This document shows positions 22,437 through 28,013 of a DNA stretch of 28,013 nucleotides, piece by piece; position 1 is the stretch's first letter, and every line of letters starts with the position of its first letter. Below the pieces are notes generated by a model. It was given only the letters and a program-made list of their open reading frames with translations. It was not told the DNA's origin and searched no databases. Where the stretch lies: assembly GCA_041676705.1 (NCBI GenBank), contig JBAYRL010000015.1, positions 1 to 28,013 of the forward strand, read 5' to 3'. The DNA is from Acidimicrobiia bacterium. GTDB lineage: Bacteria; Actinomycetota; Acidimicrobiia; Acidimicrobiales; SKKL01. A program made the translations under genes and the position numbers.

Positions 22437-24161
22437 GTGAAAACCTATCTCCCTACACGAAACGATAAGCGTGGTTTAACCCTTGTTGAGATAATACTTG
22501 GTGTCACGATTATCGCTGTTTTAACTTTCGCAGCGTTTGTGTCATTCCAACACGTGTTTAACAAAACCCGTGAACATGTCGAACTTGCAGCGTTGAAATC
22601 GGTGGCTCGTGAAGCTCAAGCCTTGCTAGCTATGTCGGGTGCAGACCAGTGGGACACCCAAGCAGGTCTTGATGCAGTGTTGGGCGCGTTAGGAGATTGG
22701 CCACCCACCCAAGCCTCTAGCATTGTTGGGGTTGTTGCTGATTCTAGCGAGTTGATCATAACTGAAGGTGATTTGTGGCCATCAGCTGGAGAGCTCACCT
22801 TCACACGTGCCCCTAACACACTCTTGCTGGTTGTGTCGTTAGATGCTGGGGCTTGTGTGGTAGCAGCACCTCCACAAAGCGGTGTTGTACAAGGAGGTTG
22901 TCTCTCTGAACTTGAAACAGTTGGGGAACAGTTACCTTCACAAGCTGTGACCGCTGATTTGGTGTCTGGTATAGGGAACACAGCCAGCACACCAACAGAA
23001 CCAACTACAACCACAACCGAACCTGAACCGGATCCAGGGTTTTGGGCACAAATCGCTACAGGTTGGTCTCACACCTGCGGACTTGCTAACAACGGTGACA
23101 CCTACTGTTGGGGACAAAACACTACATACCAGTTAGGGACCGGGAACACCGCCAATAAGACCGCCCCAACCAAACTTTTTGGTGATCATAGCTTTGTGTC
23201 GCTAGACGCCGGCCACAACCATACCTGCGGACTGACTAGCGTCGGAGAAGCCTACTGTTGGGGGGCCAACGGTGTGGGACAGCTCGGGGCCGGGAACAAC
23301 ACAACACAAACCACCCCTGTGAAAGTGGTAGGTAACCACAGATTTGTGGCTATCGCTGTTGGCAGCAACCACACCTGTGCGATAACCACAGCTGGTGAGG
23401 CCTATTGCTGGGGCAACAACGGTATGGGTCAGCTAGGGATAGGGTTCGCCGGCGGTTTTTATAGTAACCCCCAAGTAGTTGTAGGAAACCACGTATTTAC
23501 AGCTATCACTACCAACAATCAGCACACCTGTGCACTAACCACAGAGGGCGACGCCTATTGCTGGGGCAACAACAACTACGGTCAATTAGGGATCGGGAAT
23601 AGCTCCCAATACGCCAACCCGGTGAAAGTGTTAGGTAACCACATATTCGACTATGTTGCTGCTGGTGTGGAACACACCTGTGCGCTAACCACAGAGAGTG
23701 ATGCCTATTGTTGGGGCTACGGTACCGATGGGCGGTTAGGTAATGGTGGTACCGCCCACCACACCAGCCCTGTGAAAGTGGTAGGCGGCCACCGTTTTAA
23801 AGACCTGTTCGCTGGTTTTTCACATTCCTGTGGGCTTACTACCGATAACCAAATGTTGTGTTGGAGTGGTTCTTACACCGCTTGGCTTGATGTTGGGTAC
23901 GGCCCGTTCCAATACATTGTTGATGGTAACAACTTTGGGCAACAAGGAAACGGTCAGATAGGTACCCCCACAAACCTCTTCGGTGTACCAACCCCAGTTG
24001 TAGGGGAACATAGCTTTAAAAACGGTTCCACAAAGGTCTACCACACGTGCGGGGTGACCACAGAAGGGGACGCCTACTGCTGGGGCGAAAACAGTCAAGG
24101 ACAACTCGGTTTAGGACACCTGAACAACCAAACCATCCCAACGCTAGTACCAGAACCCTAA
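22437..24161 (+). CDS. Pilin-like protein with a seven-repeat RCC1 domain
   Basis: A 574-residue intact counterpart of the gene at the left edge. The leader VKTYLPTRNDKRG is followed by LTLVEIILGVTIIAVLTFAA (Glu at +5), an amphipathic helix (LKSVAREAQALLA), a head domain with GADQWDTQAGLD and two Cys, and a Thr/Glu/Pro linker (about 183-200). Seven RCC1 units then follow, each with an HTC-x-L/V/I-TT-x8-YCWG-like signature; the sixth is degenerate with an insertion. Seven is the number of blades in the RCC1 propeller, so the domain is probably complete. An in-frame TAG at 22428-22430 forces the start to the GTG at 22437, without a Shine-Dalgarno. It would be exported, processed by a prepilin peptidase, and would display the propeller on a fibre or at the membrane. 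Confidence 0.9.
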   Translation: MKTYLPTRNDKRGLTLVEIILGVTIIAVLTFAAFVSFQHVFNKTREHVELAALKSVAREAQALLAMSGADQWDTQAGLDAVLGALGDWPPTQASSIVGVVADSSELIITEGDLWPSAGELTFTRAPNTLLLVVSLDAGACVVAAPPQSGVVQGGCLSELETVGEQLPSQAVTADLVSGIGNTASTPTEPTTTTTEPEPDPGFWAQIATGWSHTCGLANNGDTYCWGQNTTYQLGTGNTANKTAPTKLFGDHSFVSLDAGHNHTCGLTSVGEAYCWGANGVGQLGAGNNTTQTTPVKVVGNHRFVAIAVGSNHTCAITTAGEAYCWGNNGMGQLGIGFAGGFYSNPQVVVGNHVFTAITTNNQHTCALTTEGDAYCWGNNNYGQLGIGNSSQYANPVKVLGNHIFDYVAAGVEHTCALTTESDAYCWGYGTDGRLGNGGTAHHTSPVKVVGGHRFKDLFAGFSHSCGLTTDNQMLCWSGSYTAWLDVGYGPFQYIVDGNNFGQQGNGQIGTPTNLFGVPTPVVGEHSFKNGSTKVYHTCGVTTEGDAYCWGENSQGQLGLGHLNNQTIPTLVPEP

Positions 24162-24172
24162 CCACCCGCAAC

Positions 24173-24214
24173 CTAAATGCCGGTAACTCTCCCGGTAAGG
24201 CTACCTACATTTAG
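24173..24214 (+). terminator. Hairpin after the RCC1 pilin gene
   Basis: CTAAATG pairs with CATTTAG, with an inner GGTA/TACC pair and a larger central loop, 11 bases after the stop at 24161. No U tract. Confidence 0.5.
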
Positions 24215-24349
24215 TGGGACTAACACACAACCCAACCAACACCCTACCCACCGCCCAGCCAGGCTGCGCCTGACAGCTACACGCCAGCGTCTGTGTGTGT
24301 TGTTTTACTAGTAGGGACACAATAACAAACAAACCTGGGAGGACCTACC

Positions 24350-24739
24350 ATGACTAACACTGACACACCCACCGAAACAGTAATTTTTAAGGTTCCTAAA
24401 AACTGGGTTGAACAAACCCTCCCAGAACACACCATCGAATATGCAGCTAAACAAGCCCACCTAAACGCTGAACAACACGACTGGCTCTTAGCAATACAAT
24501 GGTCGATCCACACACAAATCTTACAATGGCAAACCACCCAAGCCCTAGCAGTAACCCCCAACACACCTACCGGCAAAGAAGTAACAATCACAGACGAAAG
24601 CGACCGCCACAAAAACTGGTATGTAGGACCAGCACCACTAGACCCTGAAAACGAAGCTATCGTCTTCACCGAACTTTACGGACCAATAGTCGTAGCATAC
24701 AACGACCTACAACTCATCGAACCACCACAAACCAGCTAA
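24350..24739 (+). CDS. Hypothetical protein
   Basis: A 129-residue acidic soluble protein of unknown family. It has a helical first half (YAAKQAHLNAEQHDWLLAIQ, then SIHTQILQWQTTQAL) and a beta-rich second half (KNWYVGPAPLD, IVFTELYGPIVVAYNDLQLI). The start is strongly supported: GGGAGGA lies six bases upstream of the ATG. It is a single gene between the RCC1 pilin terminator and the palindrome-rich stretch; a small CAACCA/TGGTTG hairpin follows at 24758-24772. I cannot assign a function. Confidence 0.75.
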   Translation: MTNTDTPTETVIFKVPKNWVEQTLPEHTIEYAAKQAHLNAEQHDWLLAIQWSIHTQILQWQTTQALAVTPNTPTGKEVTITDESDRHKNWYVGPAPLDPENEAIVFTELYGPIVVAYNDLQLIEPPQTS

Positions 24740-24849
24740 CACCTACCACTACTTACTCAACCAACCTGGTTGCGTATCCCCACAACAGCCGTACTGTTAG
24801 TTTTTGCTAAGACCCGGAAACAGACCCTAACTGTATAGTTACTCTGCCC

Positions 24850-24877
24850 GTTTGGGGGTTGGGCCCAACCCCCAAAC
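24850..24877. repeat. 28-bp perfect palindrome without spacer
   Basis: Half-site GTTTGGGGGTTGGG is followed immediately by its exact reverse complement. A long spacerless palindrome would bind a symmetric protein or extrude a cruciform. In RNA the tip cannot close without losing pairs, so a DNA site is more natural. Confidence 0.85.
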
Positions 24878-24943
24878 CACACAAGCATCTGTGTGGGGTA
24901 AACCTGTGAGATCTAAACACTCTGACAGACTCTAAGATGCAGT

Positions 24944-24976
24944 TAGTGTCACCCACTGTAATAGTGGGTGACACTA
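24944..24976. repeat. 14-bp perfect stem-loop TAGTGTCACCCACT, loop GTAAT
   Basis: The arms at 24944-24957 and 24963-24976 match perfectly. Neither strand has a U tract afterwards. It overlaps the only start codon of the possible gene at 24968, so one of the two readings is probably wrong. Confidence 0.85.
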
Positions 24977-25201
24977 CGAGACACCGCATGTCTCCCCGAG
25001 CCCTACCAAAATACTGGCAGGGCTGGGCCACAACCTAGGGTTGCTAACAAACCCCCCAGAACATTTCGTCTTGGCCGCACCGCTAACGACTGTTATGTCA
25101 CCAAGGCTAACCTAGCCCCGTACGCACCGCTGGCTTATCGCCAAGTCGACGGGGCTAAACCTATCAACACCACCTGCTGCTGTCCCAACCACGAAACCTA
25201 A
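24968..25201 (+). CDS. Possible small Cys-rich protein (uncertain)
   Basis: A 77-residue frame from GTG with gene-like codon use (AAC, GCT, ACC) and a basic, proline-rich product ending in TTCCCPNHET, which could bind metal. Against it, its start lies inside the 14-bp stem-loop, no Shine-Dalgarno is visible, and no ATG is available in frame. No family is recognised. Confidence 0.3.
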   Translation: MTLRDTACLPEPYQNTGRAGPQPRVANKPPRTFRLGRTANDCYVTKANLAPYAPLAYRQVDGAKPINTTCCCPNHET

Positions 25202-25258
25202 CCATTAGAGTCCCAAGCGCATACACCTTCGCTTGACACAATACCGGTCAACATTTTT

Positions 25259-25335
25259 GGCACTGTAGCTTAACTGGATAAAGCACCAGCCTGTCACGCT
25301 GAAAGATGCGGGTTCAAGTCCCGCCAGTGTCGCCA
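25259..25335 (+). tRNA. tRNA-Asp (GTC anticodon), CCA encoded
   Basis: A full cloverleaf can be drawn: acceptor GGCACTG/CAGTGTC (one G-U), D stem GCTT/AAGC with GG in the loop, anticodon loop CTGTCAC reading GAC/GAU, variable AAGAT, T arm GCGGG-TTCAAGT-CCCGC, discriminator G and encoded CCA. Anticodon GUC with G73 fits aspartate. The first pair of the anticodon stem (27-43) is a C-A mismatch; the other four pairs are intact. It is isolated from other RNA genes and lies next to accessory genes. No promoter is obvious: a TTGACA at 25233 is too close to act as the -35. Confidence 0.95.
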
Positions 25336-25498
25336 AAACCCCACAACACCACCAGCTGGTGTCACAGACCCACCCAGGACACCAACAATAACCTGTGCCT
25401 ATAAACACCAAAGGTCTGCGCAGCTCACAGTAACCGACCCGATACTAAATATCGTCAACAACTGTTCGGGGCCCCACAGACGCATAGGCAATGTGGTG

Positions 25499-26098
25499 TT
25501 ATAAACTAATCGCCACCCAACGCTTCTGAACTATCTCTTGTGGTTCCATAGCTGTAAGGGTCGCAAGCACCGTCACCCGTAACATACCCCTAATGACTAG
25601 CAGGCGGATGTGTTCCTCAACAAGGGGCCATGACACCTCAACAATATGAGGGTTTCCCAACACTTCCAACACCGCAACCTCTAGCGGAGTGAGACAATAT
25701 TCGTAACGGACGTACGGACGGGACTGGAACCTCACCCCACACATCGGTTCAGGAACCTGGCCTGGCACCCCAACCTCAACAACGGCCGGCACCTGGGTAG
25801 ATAACCCGAGAAAATGTGCGGCCGCCACACCCGAAGGCCCAGACCCCGGCCCACCAACAGCGACCGCTGCCCCAAGCGTTGAAGGATGCGTCATACCAAA
25901 CCGGGTTTTTTGACCCCGCCAGTACAAACCACGACTAACCCGGACCAGCTCACCTTCACCAACGAGACAACGCAACACCGACCCAACCTCACCAGCGTCA
26001 CCGTCGAAATCATCGACACGAAAAAACATGTTGGGACGTGTGTGTTCTACCCGGTGACGTACAGTCTCTGCAACAGGTTTTTGTGTGACGGTCCCCAT
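25499..26098 (-). CDS. AbiEi-like antitoxin/transcriptional regulator
   Basis: A 199-residue protein resembling the AbiEi/DUF6088 group. An N-terminal winged helix (VAETVRHRVEHTRPNMFFRV, then SVLRCLVGEGELVRVSRGLYW) reads the typical pattern of a wing ending in RGLY. A second domain follows (LGAAVAVGGPGSGPSGVAAA, AHFLGL) as in AbiEi C-terminal regions. In type IV toxin-antitoxin systems AbiEi represses its own operon and counteracts the nucleotidyltransferase AbiEii. No AbiEii-type gene is adjacent on either side, so this is an orphan here. The ATG at 26098 is preferred over a TTG 12 codons upstream; neither has a Shine-Dalgarno. A 17-bp inverted repeat 30-46 bases upstream is a likely operator. 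Confidence 0.7.
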   Translation of the reverse strand: MGTVTQKPVAETVRHRVEHTRPNMFFRVDDFDGDAGEVGSVLRCLVGEGELVRVSRGLYWRGQKTRFGMTHPSTLGAAVAVGGPGSGPSGVAAAHFLGLSTQVPAVVEVGVPGQVPEPMCGVRFQSRPYVRYEYCLTPLEVAVLEVLGNPHIVEVSWPLVEEHIRLLVIRGMLRVTVLATLTAMEPQEIVQKRWVAISL

Positions 26099-26127
26099 AT
26101 GAGGAAACAGTGCTGGAAACCCCACAA

Positions 26128-26144
26128 AACACAACCGTTGTGTT
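26128..26144. promoter_or_regulatory. Inverted repeat AACACAAC-C-GTTGTGTT, probable operator
   Basis: Perfect 8-bp arms flank one base, 30-46 bases upstream of the AbiEi-like ATG at 26098. Known AbiEi proteins bind inverted repeats in their own promoter, so autorepression is likely. Confidence 0.55.
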
Positions 26145-26395
26145 CAACCAACTATTTTTCCTACCAAAGGCTGCACCACCTACAACCAACCACGACGCTA
26201 GTAGCCCTAGAGGGACTACCTGTTGTGCCAGTCATCTTGCCACAACCTGTCCAGGTTCCCAGTTTTGTGTGTCTTAACGGTTCTCGAAATAGTGTTTTCG
26301 GGTCGAAACCCACCAGAGAACCTTGTATGTGTGGTAGGGGTGTTAATCCAACCTTTTGGTTTTGCGGGCGCTTTATCTCGTGGTCGAGGTTAGGT

Positions 26396-26719
26396 TCACA
26401 AAATGTTCAGATCGATTCCGAGTTCGTCAGCGATTTCCGCCAGCGTGTAACACCCGGTTTCCCCTATACTGGTTTCGTTATCTGAGGGGCAGTGTGAGGT
26501 GTGGGTGTTTGGAGGGTTGGTTTTGTTCAAAACTGTTTGTAACCCGACAAACAACTCTGTTAACACTACTCCTGTGACAAACAGCCCACCGACTAACACT
26601 ACGGTTACTACTTCTAGAGGGCCAGGGTTCAGCCACCGTCTACCAGCCTGTTTTGTTTTGTTATAGGTGGGGTTCTTCCGGTTTAACCGGTGGGTGCTAG
26701 TGGGTGTGTCTGTGACCAT
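26396..26719 (-). CDS. Small single-pass membrane protein
   Basis: A 107-residue protein: a basic, Asn/Thr-rich N-terminus (HRLNRKNPTYNKTKQAGRRW), one membrane segment (about 36-58, LEVVTVVLVGGLFVTGVVLT), a linker, then a C-terminal piece with one Cys pair (HCPSDN, GCYTLAEIADELGI). The final YTLAEIADELGIDLN looks like the start of a LysM or helix-turn-helix unit but is too short to classify. Positive charge before the segment suggests an outside C-terminus. The ATG at 26719 has no close Shine-Dalgarno. The 297 bases between it and the AbiEi-like start hold only the operator-like repeat. Confidence 0.55.
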   Translation of the reverse strand: MVTDTPTSTHRLNRKNPTYNKTKQAGRRWLNPGPLEVVTVVLVGGLFVTGVVLTELFVGLQTVLNKTNPPNTHTSHCPSDNETSIGETGCYTLAEIADELGIDLNIL

Positions 26720-26807
26720 AACATGGCATTGTTCAACCTAAATCCTGGTAGTCGAGCAAGCAAAACAATGACCTATGATGCCCACAGGTATTTATCTTGT
26801 TTATCTA

Positions 26808-26838
26808 CACAACCCCTCTACATTGTGGAGGGGTTGTG
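26808..26838 (-). terminator. Terminator hairpin after the Gly-rich pilin gene
   Basis: CACAACCCCTC pairs with GAGGGGTTGTG (11 bp), extended by three inner pairs to a 3-nt loop, about 115 bases past the stop at 26953 on the minus strand. There is no U tract, but stability and position fit. Confidence 0.65.
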
Positions 26839-26952
26839 CGTAAAGTATGTTTGAAGCTGTGCTAAACGTAGCCTGCCACCAAGCTGGGAGAGCTCTTCTA
26901 GATGTTTGTTAGCCTGTGAAACGGCTGGCTATGGGCAGGTATGGTTTGGTGA

Positions 26953-28013
26953 TTAGCCCCACGAAATAACAACACTACCATCACGCATACCCGATGCTAC
27001 CCCCGCAGTACCACCAGCGGGGACAAGGTTCCCACCCCCACCACCACCGGAAGAGCCGCCGCTTCCTTTAATGCGAGAACCAAGGGCTCCTCCAGACCAG
27101 CCCCCGCCCCCAGGAGAAAAGTCTCTATTAGATGAGTGTTGTCCGTCGCTTAAGATGTTTGCGGTACCGACTTTACCCCCAGGAGCTGATGAAGATGAGT
27201 ATATAGCTTCAGGAGCGTTTTCTCCCCCGTTACCACCAACGTTAGCACCACACCAAGACTGCGCACCGCAACTTCCCCTCCAACCACCCGCACCACCACC
27301 ACCGGCTACGACTAGCCAGGTTTGGCCCCGAGCAATGGCTGACGCTCCGCCCCCACCGCCGAAGACCCCATTGGCAGGCATGCCCCCGTTGGCAGCACCT
27401 TTACCAGTAGCTGCTTGTCTCACTGCATTCGTAGTACCGCTTGTGCCTACAACACCGCGTGTAGCTGCATACACATCTAAGGTTTCCCCTGGTGTGACCG
27501 CAAGCGTGCCGGTTACCAAGGCTCCCATACCACCTCTTTGGAGCCCTTTTGAAAGAACTGCTGTGGGTCCTGCACCAGCGCCGCCTTCTAGTGTCACATT
27601 GATTTGTGTAACCCCTTCAGGAACCACAAATGTTTGGGCGCCAGGCTGTGCGTTAAACGTTTGTGAACCTGATGGTATTGTTGTGGTCGTAGTTGGTGGC
27701 GGTTCGGTCGTGGTCGGAACTTGTGTTACACCAAGCTCTGGGATTACACCATCATTTACTATACCTGTTGGGGTGTTACCCTCAACCAGACCGGCAGGTA
27801 CGGTCCCACCAAGAATCGGTCCTACAGGTGGGGCTACCACAACATTCCAACCCGTGTCCCCTACCCCAACTAGCACCAGGGTATTAGATGTTCTAATAAA
27901 ACCGATTTCACCAGCATCTGGCCAAACGTCCCCTTCAACAGGCACCAACCCATCACCACTATCAGCCAGTGTTCCAAAGCTTGTAGCGCCGGGGGTGTCC
28001 TCAATAGCACCTA
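26953..28013 (-). CDS. Pilin-like protein with Gly-rich C-terminal domain; N-terminus beyond window
   Basis: The reading frame enters from the right edge without a start, so the prepilin leader is not visible. The first visible part matches the shared pilin head (VEGDVWPDAGEIGFIRTSNT, then LVLVGVGD and VVVAPP). A Thr/Pro linker (TTTEPPPTTTTTIPSG) leads to a domain opening QTFVVPEGVTQINVTLEGGA and then dominated by Gly runs (GGGGGAS, GGSSGGGGGGN). Several Cys occur (GSCGAQSWCG). This P-x-G-V-x-x-I-x-V pattern with Gly-rich turns is known in bacterial surface proteins and resembles the ALK-type glycine-rich domain. About 353 residues are visible. It is a third C-terminal type on the same head. 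A surface role is inferred. Confidence 0.85.
   Translation of the reverse strand, partial: GAIEDTPGATSFGTLADSGDGLVPVEGDVWPDAGEIGFIRTSNTLVLVGVGDTGWNVVVAPPVGPILGGTVPAGLVEGNTPTGIVNDGVIPELGVTQVPTTTEPPPTTTTTIPSGSQTFNAQPGAQTFVVPEGVTQINVTLEGGAGAGPTAVLSKGLQRGGMGALVTGTLAVTPGETLDVYAATRGVVGTSGTTNAVRQAATGKGAANGGMPANGVFGGGGGASAIARGQTWLVVAGGGGAGGWRGSCGAQSWCGANVGGNGGENAPEAIYSSSSAPGGKVGTANILSDGQHSSNRDFSPGGGGWSGGALGSRIKGSGGSSGGGGGGNLVPAGGTAGVASGMRDGSVVISWG

Larger units (their letters stand above)
24758..24976. other. Palindrome-rich non-coding stretch
   Basis: In about 220 bases there are five inverted repeats: CAACCA/TGGTTG (24758-24772), TAACT/AGTTA (near 24830), a 28-bp spacerless palindrome (24850-24877), CCACAC/GTGTGG (24877-24896), and a 14-bp perfect stem with GTAAT loop (24944-24976). 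It could be a structured RNA, replication or partition site, or recombination site. It is not explained by coding sequence. Confidence 0.6.

Noticed and set aside
25233..25238. TTGACA as the -35 of the tRNA promoter
   Set aside because: It lies only 20 bases before the mature tRNA start, leaving no room for a -10 and a start site.
1..28013. The window as a jumbo phage genome
   Set aside because: Several phage-type genes are present, but there are no structural, packaging or replication genes, while secA and pilin-like genes argue for a bacterial chromosome or plasmid.

Overview
The window looks like bacterial DNA from an actinobacterium-like lineage with unusually balanced base composition. 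The best evidence is a full-length SecA whose N-terminal ATPase domain (MRTGEGKT Walker A, a VDEVDSILIDEART block, a C-terminal CxCx8CH zinc motif) reads like actinobacterial SecA1. Many genes have poor or no Shine-Dalgarno sequence, and GTG starts are used, which also fits. No rRNA, integrase, transposase, capsid or terminase gene is visible. I read it as a chromosome (or large plasmid) carrying much accessory DNA. The lineage is an inference.

Layout. Positions 1-1006 (minus) hold the 5' part of a pilin-like protein with RCC1 repeats, with an apparent one-base frameshift at a C4 run just before the prepilin cleavage site. Next are a secreted metzincin with DUF4214 repeats (1274-2713, minus) and a regulator with about four helix-turn-helix units (2964-3977, plus). 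From 4069 to 15759 there is a mosaic of small, mostly singly transcribed genes on both strands. Several are separated by clear hairpin terminators. They include a Nudix hydrolase, a GHKL ATPase fused to a HExxH zinc-protease-like tail, a calcineurin-like phosphoesterase, a thioredoxin with a fresh 33-bp duplication, a T4 Rnl1-type RNA ligase, a compact EcoRI-family endonuclease overlapping a D12-class adenine methyltransferase, and several unknowns. This content is typical of phage or genomic-island cargo.

From 15846 to 24161 lies a second pilin-like block: a pilin head with five fibronectin III repeats, secA, a short head-only pilin, and a pilin head with seven RCC1 repeats. After an unknown gene (24350-24739) comes a 240-bp stretch packed with perfect palindromes, then tRNA-Asp(GTC), an orphan AbiEi-like regulator with an inverted repeat upstream, and a small membrane protein. 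At the right edge (26953-28013, minus) is another pilin-like protein with a glycine-rich C-terminus, cut by the window end.

The unifying theme is a family of at least five prepilin-type proteins. Four share a related head and carry interchangeable C-terminal parts (RCC1 propeller twice, glycine-rich once, none once); the FN3 member shares only the prepilin helix. They would be exported through Sec, processed by a prepilin peptidase and displayed on a type IV pilus-like fibre. No assembly ATPase, platform protein or prepilin peptidase lies in the window, so the system must extend beyond it.
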